Assembly: GCA_028712365.1 (NCBI GenBank)
Contig: JAQTQE010000010.1
Coordinates: 1-54,965, forward strand
Length of the DNA: 54,965 nt
From: a bacterium
Lineage (GTDB): Bacteria > CAYTYR01 > UBA6262
Reading direction: 5' to 3'
Below are positions 16,369 to 25,711 of this stretch, piece after piece. The notes beneath the pieces were generated by a model. That model did no database searches, was not told the DNA's origin, and saw only the letters and a program-made list of their open reading frames with translations. The position numbers and the translations under genes are program-made. Numbering within the stretch: the first letter of the stretch is position 1; each line of letters opens with the position of its first letter.

Positions 16369-17382
16369 ATGGATTGGTTGTTTTGGATAGCGATAATTCT
16401 AACTATCATTTATGATATCTTAAATGGCTATAATGATGGTGGTAGTATCATTGGTACTTTTGTTTCCGCTCCCTTCCTTTCTCCTTTGCGCATAGTTATG
16501 TTAGTCTGTTTTTTTGAATTATGCGGGATATTTATTATTTACTATATCGGCATGCACATAGCCCAAAGCATTACCAGCTTAAGTCTATTTGCCGTGACTC
16601 CGGCAATTATATTGGCCGCGCTTGGTGCCGCGGTTATCTGGAAAATAGTGACTATAACCATAGGTATTCCGACTTCTTCTGCACATGCGTTAGTGGGGGG
16701 GGTGGCCGGGGCGATCTTTGTCGCCTATGGCTGGAAGGGGATCGCTCAGGATACGTTTGGCAAGATCATTATAATTTTACTGGCCACGCCGGTGGTCAGC
16801 GCTTTATTGGGATATTTGTTAATGCATCTTGAATTGTTTTTCCTACGTTGGGCTACACCGCAAATAAATAGTTCCTTGGGAAAATTACAGCTTTTGACCG
16901 TAGCCATTACCAGCACCTTGCATGGCGCGACTGAGCCGCAAAAAACTATCGCTGTTTTTGTGTTGATCCTGGCTTCCTTTGGGTACCAACGCGATTTGTC
17001 CATCCCAATGTGGGTCGTGGTGGTTTCTGTTTCCCTGATCGCTCTTGGTATCCTGGCTGGAGGTTGGCGCATCGCTAAAACATTTAATCGCCGGCTTTTG
17101 AAGATCAGGCCGCTTGATTCAGTAACCACGCAGATTAGTGCCAGTATTGTGATCCTGTTTTCTGCCCTCTGGGGAGGTACTTTTTCTACCAGCCAGGTTA
17201 TTGGCTCTAGTTTGGTCGGAGCGGGCGTGGCGAAGAGATTTAATCAGGTCAGTTGGCGGCAAGCACGGCATATTCTCATTGCCTGGCTGGTTACTATTCC
17301 GGCAACCGGGTTACTGGCTATGGTCATCTGGAAATTATTAGATCTGTATTCAATAGCGATAAAGGGAGGCATATGGGTTTAA
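16369..17382 (+). CDS. pit: PiT-family inorganic phosphate transporter
   Basis: Integral membrane phosphate permease (337 residues, about ten hydrophobic segments). Both PiT signature repeats are visible: YDILNGYNDGGSIIGTFVS near the N-terminus and TSTLHGATEPQKTIAVFVL in the second half; GIPTSSAHALVGGVAGA is also family-typical. The ATG has TTGGAG about 7 bp upstream. The gene overlaps the PhoU-like DUF47 gene by 10 bp, the usual arrangement for PiT systems. Phosphate supply here also suits the phosphorolytic nucleoside enzymes that follow. Confidence 0.95.
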   Translation: MDWLFWIAIILTIIYDILNGYNDGGSIIGTFVSAPFLSPLRIVMLVCFFELCGIFIIYYIGMHIAQSITSLSLFAVTPAIILAALGAAVIWKIVTITIGIPTSSAHALVGGVAGAIFVAYGWKGIAQDTFGKIIIILLATPVVSALLGYLLMHLELFFLRWATPQINSSLGKLQLLTVAITSTLHGATEPQKTIAVFVLILASFGYQRDLSIPMWVVVVSVSLIALGILAGGWRIAKTFNRRLLKIRPLDSVTTQISASIVILFSALWGGTFSTSQVIGSSLVGAGVAKRFNQVSWRQARHILIAWLVTIPATGLLAMVIWKLLDLYSIAIKGGIWV

Positions 17383-17987
17383 AAGAATTCTTTTTCCCGA
17401 AAGAAAAAAACTTTAATAAATTATTATTAGACCAGGCTGACAAAAGCCTGGATGGCATTATTGCCCTGGAAGAGTTCATCACGAAATCAAGTCCGGAAGC
17501 CGGTGATAAGGTTAGAAGGATGGAGCAAGATGCGGATGACCTGCGGCATATCCTGATCACTGAATTGAATAAGTCTTTTATAACCCCATTTGACCGGGAA
17601 GATATTTTTGCCCTTTCCCGTACCATTGATGATGTTGTGGACTATGCGAAAAGCACGGTAGGTGAGATGATCCTGTTTAAAGTGGAGCCAAACCAGTCTA
17701 TGCTGAAAATGGTCAGTATTCTGCGGCGCCAGGCCGAGGAAATATCCAGGGCTGTCTTTCATCTGCAAGCCAAGCCTTCGCTGGCTTTGGAACATGCCCA
17801 GAAAGCTAAGAAACTGGAAAATGAAATGGAGCGTACCTACCAGGAAGCCCTGGTTGATTTATTCGAAGAGAAAGATACTATTTACATTCTTAAAGTACGA
17901 GAGATCTACCGGCATCTTTCAAATGCCGCTGACCGGGCTGATGAGGCCGGCAATATCATCGGGGATATAGTGGTGAAACTAACATGA
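17373..17987 (+). CDS. DUF47 (PhoU-like) partner of the phosphate transporter
   Basis: A 204-residue all-helical protein of the DUF47/PhoU-like family, normally encoded next to pit and thought to regulate it. The start is the ATG at 17373 (MGLKEFFFPKEKNF), preceded by AGGGAGG. Conserved features include the D/E-rich RMEQDADDLRHIL and DREDIFALSRTIDDVVDYA helices and the C-terminal NAADRADEAGNIIGDIVVK, which in this family bind metal. It overlaps pit upstream by 10 bp and punA downstream by 4 bp. Confidence 0.93.
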   Translation: MGLKEFFFPKEKNFNKLLLDQADKSLDGIIALEEFITKSSPEAGDKVRRMEQDADDLRHILITELNKSFITPFDREDIFALSRTIDDVVDYAKSTVGEMILFKVEPNQSMLKMVSILRRQAEEISRAVFHLQAKPSLALEHAQKAKKLENEMERTYQEALVDLFEEKDTIYILKVREIYRHLSNAADRADEAGNIIGDIVVKLT

Positions 17988-18793
17988 TGCGGACAAAGAT
18001 CGAGCAAGCGTTAAAATTGATCCAAATGAAAAAAATGATCCAACCGGAAATAGGAATTATTCTGGGATCAGGATTAGGGGTATTGGCGGAAGAAGTGGAA
18101 AACAAAATAGTCATCCCTTTCATGGAGATTCCCTATTTTGTCTCTTCCACGGTAGAAGGACATGACGGGGTCCTGGTTCTGGGGACCCTGGCCGGTAAAG
18201 AGGTAGTTATTATGCGTGGCCGGCTGCATTATTATGAAGGATATAGTATCGAAGAGATTACCTTCCCGATCCAGGTGATGAGAGCGTTGGGAGTTAATAA
18301 ACTGTTTCTGACTAATGCCAGCGGAGCCATCAATACCAGGTATAAACCCAGCGATTTAGTACTGATCAAAGATCATATTAATTTTATGGGTATAAATCCC
18401 TTGCGGGCTGAAAAAGGAGAGCCGATCAACTTCCTGAACCTGACCAGTGTTTACTCCACGGAATTAATAAAAATAGCTAAAACCGAAGCCAGGAAACTGC
18501 AACTGGGTCTACAGGAAGGTATTTATGCCGCTGTCTCCGGGCCCACCTATGAAACTCCAGCGGAAATTAAAATGTTCAAGAAAATAGGCGCTGATATTAT
18601 CGGTATGTCCACTGTTCCCGAGGCTATTGTTGCCCGGTCATTGGGACTGGAAATCCTCGGTTTGGCTTGCGTGACCAACCAGGCCGCTGGCATAGGTAAA
18701 ATGAGACATAGCCACCACACTACATTGGAAATCGCCCAAAAAGTCAGTTTTAACTTAAATAAATTGATCAAAGCGATTCTCAGGAAATTATAA
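17984..18793 (+). CDS. punA: purine-nucleoside phosphorylase
   Basis: Trimeric-type PNP that splits inosine, guanosine and their deoxy forms with phosphate, giving base plus (deoxy)ribose 1-phosphate. Evidence: ILGSGLGVLAEEV phosphate loop, GRLHYYEGYS, FLTNASGAIN, GPTYETPAE, GADIIGMSTVPEAIVARSLG and CVTNQAAGI. Its 269 residues are normal. The start ATG overlaps the DUF47 stop (ATGA), and the pyrimidine phosphorylase starts directly after its stop. Products feed deoB at 15018. It differs from mtnP at 25712, which is the methylthioadenosine enzyme of the same superfamily. Confidence 0.95.
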   Translation: MMRTKIEQALKLIQMKKMIQPEIGIILGSGLGVLAEEVENKIVIPFMEIPYFVSSTVEGHDGVLVLGTLAGKEVVIMRGRLHYYEGYSIEEITFPIQVMRALGVNKLFLTNASGAINTRYKPSDLVLIKDHINFMGINPLRAEKGEPINFLNLTSVYSTELIKIAKTEARKLQLGLQEGIYAAVSGPTYETPAEIKMFKKIGADIIGMSTVPEAIVARSLGLEILGLACVTNQAAGIGKMRHSHHTTLEIAQKVSFNLNKLIKAILRKL

Positions 18794-20077
18794 ATGAACG
18801 TTATAGAAATTATCATTAAAAAAAGGAATGGCCAAAGTTTATCCGCGGCAGAGATAAAATATTTAATTGATGGATATACCAGCGGTAATATTCCTGATTA
18901 CCAGATGGCTTCTTTTTTAATGGCCGTGTATTTTCAGGGTATGAGTTTAGCGGAGACCATAGCTCTGACTAAAGCGATGGCCTGCTCTGGTAAGATATTG
19001 AAGTTGAATGGTTTAAAAGGAATGGTTATTGACAAACATTCTACTGGCGGGGTGGGTGACGGTATATCGCTGGCTTTAGCCCCGTTAGTGTCCGCGGCCG
19101 GATTACCAGTGCTCATGATGAGCGGCCGGGGGCTGGGACATACCGGCGGGACCTTGGATAAGCTGGCTAGCGTGCCAGGGCTTAACACTTCATTAACCGG
19201 AAGCCAAGCCTTAAAGCAAGTCCGGAAAATAGGCATCGCTATGATCGGGCAGACCGCGGAATTATCGCCGGCAGACAAAAAGATATATGCCTTGCGTGAC
19301 GCGACTGGGACAGTGGAAAACATTTCCCTGATCTGCGCCAGCATACTGAGTAAAAAGATCGCCGCCGGCATAGATGGATTAGTGCTGGATGTCAAATGTG
19401 GCAATGGAGCGTTCATGCCTGATCTGGCCACTGCTCATGACCTGGCAGCGATACTAAAAGCGGTAGGTAAAAAGAACGGCCTAAAAATGAAAGTTCTTAT
19501 TACCGATATGAACCAGCCATTGGGTAAAGCTATAGGTAATAGCTTAGAAATAAAGCAGGCGATCGATGTGCTTCAAGGTAATGGTCCGGCAGATTTTATG
19601 GAATTAACCCTAGCCTTGGGAGCCGAAATGCTGGTGTTGGGTAAAAAAGCCGGCACCGGCAGGGAAGCTAGAAAAATATTACAGTCCTTAATTGCCAATC
19701 GTCGCGCTTTAGACAAATTTTATCTTCTGCTTAAAACCCAGGGCGGGAAGATTCAACAACTACCGCAAGCCAGGCATGAACTGGAGATCAAAACTACCGC
19801 CCGCGGTTATATCTGCGGCATGAATACCAGGGAGATCGGATTGGTCGCGGCCATGCTTGGCGCCGGACGGCAAAAAAAAGAGGACAGCCTTGATTATAGC
19901 GCGGGCCTTATCCTGCATAAGAAGTTTGGTGATGAACTGCGGGTAGGGGACCCTCTGGCTAGTATATATTATAATAATGAAACACTACCTCTTAAGGAGA
20001 TCGCGCAAAAGTTTATCGCCGCCATTAAGATCGGTAAGATCAAGCCAGAGGTTAAGTATTCTTTAATATATCAATAA
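18794..20077 (+). CDS. pdp: pyrimidine-nucleoside phosphorylase
   Basis: Phosphorolyses uridine, thymidine and/or deoxyuridine. The 427 residues include the family signature region (MSGRGLGHTGGTLDKL), the phosphate loop KHSTGGVGDGISLALAP, and LVLDVKCGNGAFM. The ATG directly abuts the punA stop, so the two phosphorylases are a translational unit. Whether it prefers thymidine or all pyrimidine nucleosides cannot be told from sequence. Confidence 0.95.
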   Translation: MNVIEIIIKKRNGQSLSAAEIKYLIDGYTSGNIPDYQMASFLMAVYFQGMSLAETIALTKAMACSGKILKLNGLKGMVIDKHSTGGVGDGISLALAPLVSAAGLPVLMMSGRGLGHTGGTLDKLASVPGLNTSLTGSQALKQVRKIGIAMIGQTAELSPADKKIYALRDATGTVENISLICASILSKKIAAGIDGLVLDVKCGNGAFMPDLATAHDLAAILKAVGKKNGLKMKVLITDMNQPLGKAIGNSLEIKQAIDVLQGNGPADFMELTLALGAEMLVLGKKAGTGREARKILQSLIANRRALDKFYLLLKTQGGKIQQLPQARHELEIKTTARGYICGMNTREIGLVAAMLGAGRQKKEDSLDYSAGLILHKKFGDELRVGDPLASIYYNNETLPLKEIAQKFIAAIKIGKIKPEVKYSLIYQ

Positions 20078-20093
20078 AAAAGAGAGGTAAAAA

Positions 20094-20330
20094 ATGGCTG
20101 TTTGTGAGATTTTACCAGTATGTATTTTTTTTAATGATAAAATGAAAGATATGCCCGGTACCGCTTCTTTTTTTAAGAGCAAATTCTGCCAGGGGGATAA
20201 TCATAAGTGCGCCAGGCATATGGTCTTGATCGCTTGTGGCCGGGAAAATGTACCCATCGACCTGTTCCCGAACCAAGAAGAAAAGGCCAATAAAATAATA
20301 GAAATGCACCGCCAAAAAAAGGGGAAATGA
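20094..20330 (+). CDS. small conserved cysteine-containing protein
   Basis: A 78-residue soluble protein with five cysteines, including an N-terminal pair (C4, C10) followed by FFNDKM, and two more in FCQGDNHKCARHMV, then C48. The pattern ends with VPIDLFPNQEEKA. I recognise it as one of a widespread family of small hypothetical proteins with this cysteine layout; no function is established to my knowledge. The spacing suggests metal or Fe-S binding, which is inference. A good ribosome binding site (AGAGAGG) precedes the ATG. It sits between pdp and the symporter gene, with 1 bp to the latter. Confidence 0.8.
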   Translation: MAVCEILPVCIFFNDKMKDMPGTASFFKSKFCQGDNHKCARHMVLIACGRENVPIDLFPNQEEKANKIIEMHRQKKGK

Positions 20331-20331
20331 A

Positions 20332-21792
20332 GTGGTTACTATTATTCTATTAGTTTTATTTTTAGCTATGATGGTTGGAATAGGTTTTTGGGGTATGCGT
20401 AAAACGTCTACTCTTAATGATTTTTTCCTGGGTGGCAGGACTATTGGCCCCTGGATGTCTGCTTTTGCCTATGGTACCACTTATTTTAGCGCGGTGATTT
20501 TTATCGGGTTTGCCGGGAAACTAGGTTGGGGTTTTGGCCTGAATGTTTTATGGATTTCCGTAGGTAATGCGGTCTTCGGGTCACTGTTAGCTTGGCTCGT
20601 ACTTGGCCGCCGGACCAGGAGAATGACCCAAAATCTGGATGTTATGACCATGCCGGAGTTTTTACATGAACGTTTTGCCGGTAAATACATAAAAATGATC
20701 ACGGCGGCGATAATTTTTTTATTCTTGATCCCCTATTCTGCTTCTGTTTTTAAGGGATTGGCCTATTTGTTTGAGGCGAATTTTAATATTTCTTATGATT
20801 TTGCGCTGTTGATCATGATCTTTATCACCGGAGTATACCTGATTTTAGGCGGATATTTTGCTATTACTCTCACTGATCTTATTCAGGGTATTATTATGCT
20901 CTTCGGAGCTAGCCTGATGGTGTTCATCCTAGTGCATAATGGCGGGGGGATTATAAATGTGCTCAATACCATTACCGCCAATTACCCGCGGCATGTTCCC
21001 TTGGAAAAACAACCAAGCCTGTTATTGCTGTGTGCTTTGGTCTTTATGACTTCATTCGGTACCTGGGGACTACCGCAAATGGTTCAGAAATTTTATGCGA
21101 TCAGGGATGAAGGAGTCATTAATAAAGCGGCTTTAGTTACTTTTATATTCGCCATGGTGATAGCTTGCGCCGCGTATTTTACCGGCGCTATGGCGCATGT
21201 TTTTTACACTGCGCCGATCATGGTCAATGGTAAGCCTGCTTTTGACCGGATCATACCGACCTTACTGACCTCCCAGCTGCCGCCAGTATTAATGGCGATG
21301 ATCCTCTTGCTGGTACTGTCTGCTTCCATGTCAACGCTTTCTTCCCTGGTGCTGGTATCAGCTTCTGCCATTGCTATTGACCTGTATAAAGGTCATATCC
21401 GTCCAAATATTTCTAAAGAACATTCTCTCTTTATGATGCGGTTTTTAAGCGGGATTTTTATTGCTGTTTCGTATCTCATTGCCAGATATGATTTTGCCAT
21501 TATTATTACCCTGATGTCCCTTTCCTGGGGAGCGGTAGCCGGCTCGTTTATGGCGCCGTATATATATGGATTATATTGGAAGAGGACGACGAAAGTAGGA
21601 GTTAAGGCAGGAATGGCCACAGGCTTGTTTTTATCCATCTACCTTTTCTTTAAATTGGGACCAGACAGATCACCCATAGCTGCCAGCGTGGCTATGCTCG
21701 TGCCATTTATAGTAATACCGGTAGTGAGTCTTTTTACTAAACCACCTGATAAAAAGTTGCTGGAAAAAGCCTTTCAAGGTGTTGCTCGCTAA
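20332..21792 (+). CDS. sodium:solute symporter (SSS family)
   Basis: A 486-residue LeuT-fold transporter with about 13 hydrophobic segments. Family features include the N-terminal FFLGGRTIGPWMSAFAYGTT, the MTMPEFLHERFAG loop and the SASMSTLSSLVLVSASAIA segment of TM8 that holds sodium ligands. The start is GTG preceded by AGGGGAAA. The substrate is unknown; co-localisation with nucleoside phosphorylases makes a nucleoside, base or sugar possible, but proline, pantothenate and others are equally open. Confidence 0.92.
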   Translation: MVTIILLVLFLAMMVGIGFWGMRKTSTLNDFFLGGRTIGPWMSAFAYGTTYFSAVIFIGFAGKLGWGFGLNVLWISVGNAVFGSLLAWLVLGRRTRRMTQNLDVMTMPEFLHERFAGKYIKMITAAIIFLFLIPYSASVFKGLAYLFEANFNISYDFALLIMIFITGVYLILGGYFAITLTDLIQGIIMLFGASLMVFILVHNGGGIINVLNTITANYPRHVPLEKQPSLLLLCALVFMTSFGTWGLPQMVQKFYAIRDEGVINKAALVTFIFAMVIACAAYFTGAMAHVFYTAPIMVNGKPAFDRIIPTLLTSQLPPVLMAMILLLVLSASMSTLSSLVLVSASAIAIDLYKGHIRPNISKEHSLFMMRFLSGIFIAVSYLIARYDFAIIITLMSLSWGAVAGSFMAPYIYGLYWKRTTKVGVKAGMATGLFLSIYLFFKLGPDRSPIAASVAMLVPFIVIPVVSLFTKPPDKKLLEKAFQGVAR

Positions 21793-21808
21793 GTATATTG
21801 TGTAATGT

Positions 21809-21837
21809 TTGACAATCTTTCGCAAATTGGATACAAT
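21809..21837 (+). promoter_or_regulatory. sigma-70-type promoter of the PAS-HD-GYP gene
   Basis: TTGACA at 21809-21814 and TACAAT at 21832-21837 are separated by exactly 17 bp. It lies 39 bp before the ATG at 21876 and after the symporter stop, so the cyclic-nucleotide gene has its own promoter. Confidence 0.75.
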
Positions 21838-21875
21838 GACTACATTATAAATAACTGTAGACAGGATGAATCCGG

Positions 21876-23246
21876 ATGGAAGACGCTGAAAAGAAGAAAC
21901 TTGAAGAATCTTTACTTCTCTTACAAGCTGAAATAAAAACAATATTCCAGGGATTTCACGATATTTTTTTTAAAATAAAGGAAGACGGGACGATCATTGA
22001 TTATAAAGTCGGAGACGAAACATTATTATATATTTCACCGTCGGATTTTTTAGGAAAAAGAATGCAGGATGTCCTGCCTGCTTCCGCTGGCCAGGTTTTC
22101 GCCGCCGCCTTGGAGCAAATAAACAAAACCCGGAAAAAAGCCCCGATCGCTTATTGGCTGCCGCTGGCCGGGGTCAATCACCATTTTGAAGCCTGTCTTT
22201 TGCCTTTTCTGGATAACCAGATTGTGATCATGGTACGTGATACTACTGCGCAGATAACGGCTGAGCAATCCTTGAAAGAAAGCAAAGAATACCTGAGTAA
22301 GGTTATGAACGCGGTAGCTGATCCTATTTTTGTCAAAGACCGTTATCATAAGTGGGTCCTGCTTAATGATACCTATTGTAAATTCATGGGTTATAAAAGG
22401 GAAGATCTTATTGGCAAGTCTGATTTTGATTTTTTCCCAAAAGAACAAGCGGAAGTATTTTGGGCTAGAGATGAAATAGTTTTTAATGATCTTAAGGAAG
22501 ACACTAATGAAGAGCAATTCACCGCCGCTGATGGCAAGGTCCATAATATTCTGACCAAAAAGACATTATATGTGGATGACCAGGGAGAGAAATTTATTGT
22601 CGGCATTATCCAGGATGTAACGCAACAAAAAATTACCGAAGGTAACTTACTGGAAAGTTATCGCAAGCTCCAGCACACCTTAGAAGGTACGGCCAATGCC
22701 CTGGCCACAGCCTTGGAAAAAAGGGATCCTTATACCGCCGGCCATGAAAAAAGAGTGGCTAAATTAGCATGCGCGATTGCTGAAGAGATGGGCCTGTCTA
22801 AAGACACTGTCGCCGGTATCCGGGTAACCGCCTTTTTACATGATATCGGCAAGATCGTAGTGCCGGCAGAGATCCTGTCTAAACCCAGTCGCCTCAATGA
22901 ATTTGAATATAGTATTGTTAAAACCCATCCCGAAGTCGGGTATGAGATATTGAAAGAACTCGAATTCCCCTGGCCGGTAGCCCAGGTAGTCCTGCAACAT
23001 CATGAGCGTTTGAATGGGACCGGTTATCCCAAGGGCTTGAACGGAGAAAGTATTATCCAGGAAGCCAGGATCATGGCTGTCGCTGATGTTACTGAGGCTA
23101 TGTGCTCGCATCGTCCTTATCGTCCTTCATTGGGCATAGAGAAAGCGCTGGATGAGCTGAAACAATATCGCGGCACGCTTTATGACCCGGTTGTTGTCGA
23201 TGCTTGCATAACTGTTTTTACCAAGCGTAATTTTAAATTTGATTGA
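21876..23246 (+). CDS. PAS-PAS-HD-GYP cyclic-di-GMP phosphodiesterase
   Basis: A 456-residue soluble signalling protein. Two PAS domains (about 20-125 and 135-255; the second with NAVADPIFVKDR) precede an HD-GYP domain (about 270-455). Metal and catalytic motifs are complete: HEKRVAKLA, FLHDIGKIVVP, the GYEIL helix, VLQHHERLNGTGYPKGL and MAVADVTEAM. It should therefore hydrolyse cyclic-di-GMP (or a related dinucleotide) in response to a ligand or redox cue at the PAS domains. No membrane segment is present. The partial motif order is as in intact family members, so activity is likely. Confidence 0.93.
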   Translation: MEDAEKKKLEESLLLLQAEIKTIFQGFHDIFFKIKEDGTIIDYKVGDETLLYISPSDFLGKRMQDVLPASAGQVFAAALEQINKTRKKAPIAYWLPLAGVNHHFEACLLPFLDNQIVIMVRDTTAQITAEQSLKESKEYLSKVMNAVADPIFVKDRYHKWVLLNDTYCKFMGYKREDLIGKSDFDFFPKEQAEVFWARDEIVFNDLKEDTNEEQFTAADGKVHNILTKKTLYVDDQGEKFIVGIIQDVTQQKITEGNLLESYRKLQHTLEGTANALATALEKRDPYTAGHEKRVAKLACAIAEEMGLSKDTVAGIRVTAFLHDIGKIVVPAEILSKPSRLNEFEYSIVKTHPEVGYEILKELEFPWPVAQVVLQHHERLNGTGYPKGLNGESIIQEARIMAVADVTEAMCSHRPYRPSLGIEKALDELKQYRGTLYDPVVVDACITVFTKRNFKFD

Positions 23247-23264
23247 ACCGTGATAGGACTCTCC

Positions 23265-25655
23265 ATGGCTATAAGATATCGTAAAATCTTGCTTAATATC
23301 GCCGGCTCGGCCTTTATTATTTTAGGGATCCTTGGACTATTTTTGCCTGTTTTACAAGGGATTATTTTTTTAAGCATAGGCCTGTTTTTATTAGCCAAAG
23401 AAAATACATGGGCTAAGAAGATGTTTGAAAATTTTAAAGGACGATATCCGGAAAAATATATGCGCTTTGAATTTTTTAAAAATAAAATGACCGGACATAT
23501 TCGCGGCTCTTCTATTAAGCAGCTCTTTTTATCACGGGCGATACTACCGCTTTTAGGGATATGTTTTTTTTGGTCCCTGGTATTTTTTGAAGGTTTGTTT
23601 AAGAATAAAATATTTGTTTTTGGAGAGATCGCCCGTTTTTATCTGCCAGGATATAAAATAATGGCCGAGGCCTGGCAGCACCGGCACTTGCCTTTATGGC
23701 TATCCCAGATCTATTGTGGTTATCCGCTTTTTGCCGCCGGGCCCTGGGGTGTTTTTTATCCCTTGACTTTCCTGGCGCAAATATTCTTAGCCCCGGAATA
23801 CGCTCTTTCGCTGCTTCTTATTTTCCATTTTTTACTGGTTGGCTTTTTTACCTATATCTACGCCCGGCAAATGGGAATGGAAGAGAGCGCTGCTTTAACT
23901 ACTAGCCTGGTATTTTCTTTCAGCGGATTTTTGGTCACGAATTTGATGCGGGTCAGCTTGATCTTTACCGCTACCTGGCTTCCTTTGGGATTGTACTGTT
24001 TAGAGAGATATATACAAGAGCGGCGACGTTCTTATCTAGTATGGTTGAGCCTGATTGTGGCTTTGCAATCCCTGGCCGGTAACCAGCAAATAGTATTGTG
24101 TTCCATTGTGGTATATACCGCTTATTTTGCCTGGTTCTGGTCCCGGGAAAAACTGCCGTTTAAAGAAGCTATATATTTTACCGGTTTGATCATCCTGGGA
24201 TTAGCTATGGCCGGTATACAATTACTGCCGTATCGTGAATTGCTTTTAAACGGGATAAACTCGGCTCATTATGATCATGGGGCTGCTTTTTTCCCGGTGC
24301 GTAATTTCATTACCTATATTTTTCCTAATTTCTTTGGCTGGCAAAGCCCTACCGCCAGTCCTTACTATTATGGTTTGGCTACTTATTGGGATCTAGCTTG
24401 TTATATTGGTATTGCCCCGCTAGTTCTGGCTCTGGTGGCTATGATGTTCCGGTTGACCAGGCATTTGAATTTTTTCATTCTACTTTTTGTCGTGACTATG
24501 GCCCTGTCACTTGGCCATCATTCCGCGGGCATATCCGGGTATCTCGTGGTCACCAGTTTTAGTCTGGCAGTTTTGGCCGGCTTTGGATTGAAAATAGTCC
24601 TGCTAAAAAAAGAACGGTTCAGCCTGGCCTTAAAACGAGTATATGTCCTGATCGGTTCTTTCATGTTGTTAGCTTTTGGACTGGGTTACAGCCTGATCTT
24701 GATCGGTAAAGAACGGTTGGCTAAAACCGTCGGTGTCTTTATCCATATCCCTTTTCATAAACTGGCCAATTGGGCGGACCAATTGATCGGCGGCCTGCAA
24801 TATTCACTGAATTTGGTCAGCCTGCATATCTATGCCCAATTGATCATTCTTTTCCTGGTATATTGGGTTATTAAGGGATTTCTGGAGGGAGAGCTTAAAG
24901 CTAAATCTTTTCAGCTGGTATTAGTGGGCATTATTATGTGTGATTTGTATTATTTTAGTTTGGGCTATAATACAGCGGTGGAAAAGAATGATCTGGCGCC
25001 TTCATTCCGATTGCTCAGCATCCTGAAAAGAGACCCGGACTATTTCCGGATCTATAATTGCAATGGTACTGATCAGGGTCTTAAACCGGATATGAACCTA
25101 TTGTGGAATATCGATGAAGTCAGCGGTTACAGCCCCCTGGAAATAAAAACCGCGCATCGTCAACTGCAAAATATTGAGCAATTGGATATTCGCCTGGCCG
25201 CACCGGCCTTGGGACAGAAGAATGTAAAATATATTATTACTTCCCAAAAGATCACTACGACCGGTTTAAAACTGGTTTTCCAGGATGCGCATGCGTTTAT
25301 GTACGAGAATCTTTATTTTAAACAGCGCGCCTATTATCTCCGGCAGAAACAGTATCATCCGATAATAGCCTTTTACCATAATGGTGAAATTAAGGTCTAT
25401 ACTGACCTGCCGCTGCCGGACCAATTGGTGTTGAAAGAAATATCTTATCCTGGGTGGCAAGCTACTGTCGATGGCGTACCGGTTTTACTGGAACATGAGG
25501 AGGAGATATTCAATAAGATTGTTGTCCCTGCCGGAAAACATGAGGTCTGGTTCCGTTATCGGCCTCGTTCCTTGCGTCTGGGCATGTTGTTGAGCGCCTG
25601 TTCCATCATCGTCTTCCTGGTACTATTGCTTAGCAAGTTTTCAAGAAGAATTTAG
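23265..25655 (+). CDS. YfhO-family membrane protein with an N-terminal DUF454-like segment
   Basis: A large integral membrane protein (796 residues from the ATG at 23265, which has AGGA at good spacing; an in-frame GTG is at 23250). Residues 1-70 resemble DUF454/PGPGW small membrane proteins (LGILGLFLPVLQGIIFLSIGL). The remainder has about 12 membrane segments, then a large non-cytoplasmic C-terminal region (about 580-770) ending in a last membrane segment, as in YfhO proteins. YfhO relatives are GT-C-like and in Firmicutes act in wall polymer glycosylation; the substrate here is unknown. The joining of the two domains in one frame is unusual. Confidence 0.82.
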   Translation: MAIRYRKILLNIAGSAFIILGILGLFLPVLQGIIFLSIGLFLLAKENTWAKKMFENFKGRYPEKYMRFEFFKNKMTGHIRGSSIKQLFLSRAILPLLGICFFWSLVFFEGLFKNKIFVFGEIARFYLPGYKIMAEAWQHRHLPLWLSQIYCGYPLFAAGPWGVFYPLTFLAQIFLAPEYALSLLLIFHFLLVGFFTYIYARQMGMEESAALTTSLVFSFSGFLVTNLMRVSLIFTATWLPLGLYCLERYIQERRRSYLVWLSLIVALQSLAGNQQIVLCSIVVYTAYFAWFWSREKLPFKEAIYFTGLIILGLAMAGIQLLPYRELLLNGINSAHYDHGAAFFPVRNFITYIFPNFFGWQSPTASPYYYGLATYWDLACYIGIAPLVLALVAMMFRLTRHLNFFILLFVVTMALSLGHHSAGISGYLVVTSFSLAVLAGFGLKIVLLKKERFSLALKRVYVLIGSFMLLAFGLGYSLILIGKERLAKTVGVFIHIPFHKLANWADQLIGGLQYSLNLVSLHIYAQLIILFLVYWVIKGFLEGELKAKSFQLVLVGIIMCDLYYFSLGYNTAVEKNDLAPSFRLLSILKRDPDYFRIYNCNGTDQGLKPDMNLLWNIDEVSGYSPLEIKTAHRQLQNIEQLDIRLAAPALGQKNVKYIITSQKITTTGLKLVFQDAHAFMYENLYFKQRAYYLRQKQYHPIIAFYHNGEIKVYTDLPLPDQLVLKEISYPGWQATVDGVPVLLEHEEEIFNKIVVPAGKHEVWFRYRPRSLRLGMLLSACSIIVFLVLLLSKFSRRI

Positions 25656-25656
25656 C

Positions 25657-25662
25657 TATAAT
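25657..25662 (+). promoter_or_regulatory. candidate -10 element before mtnP
   Basis: A perfect TATAAT lies just past the YfhO gene stop, 50 bp before the mtnP start. No convincing -35 box is seen at 16-18 bp, so this is tentative. Confidence 0.3.
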
Positions 25663-25711
25663 ATGGGTTTTAATTTGGTGGGATAAGCGTACTTAAAAGA
25701 GAGGAGTAATA

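Noticed and set aside
17253-17372. Upstream extension of the DUF47 gene by 40 codons
   Set aside because: It overlaps the end of pit in another frame; the ATG at 17373 has a strong ribosome binding site and yields the normal family N-terminus.
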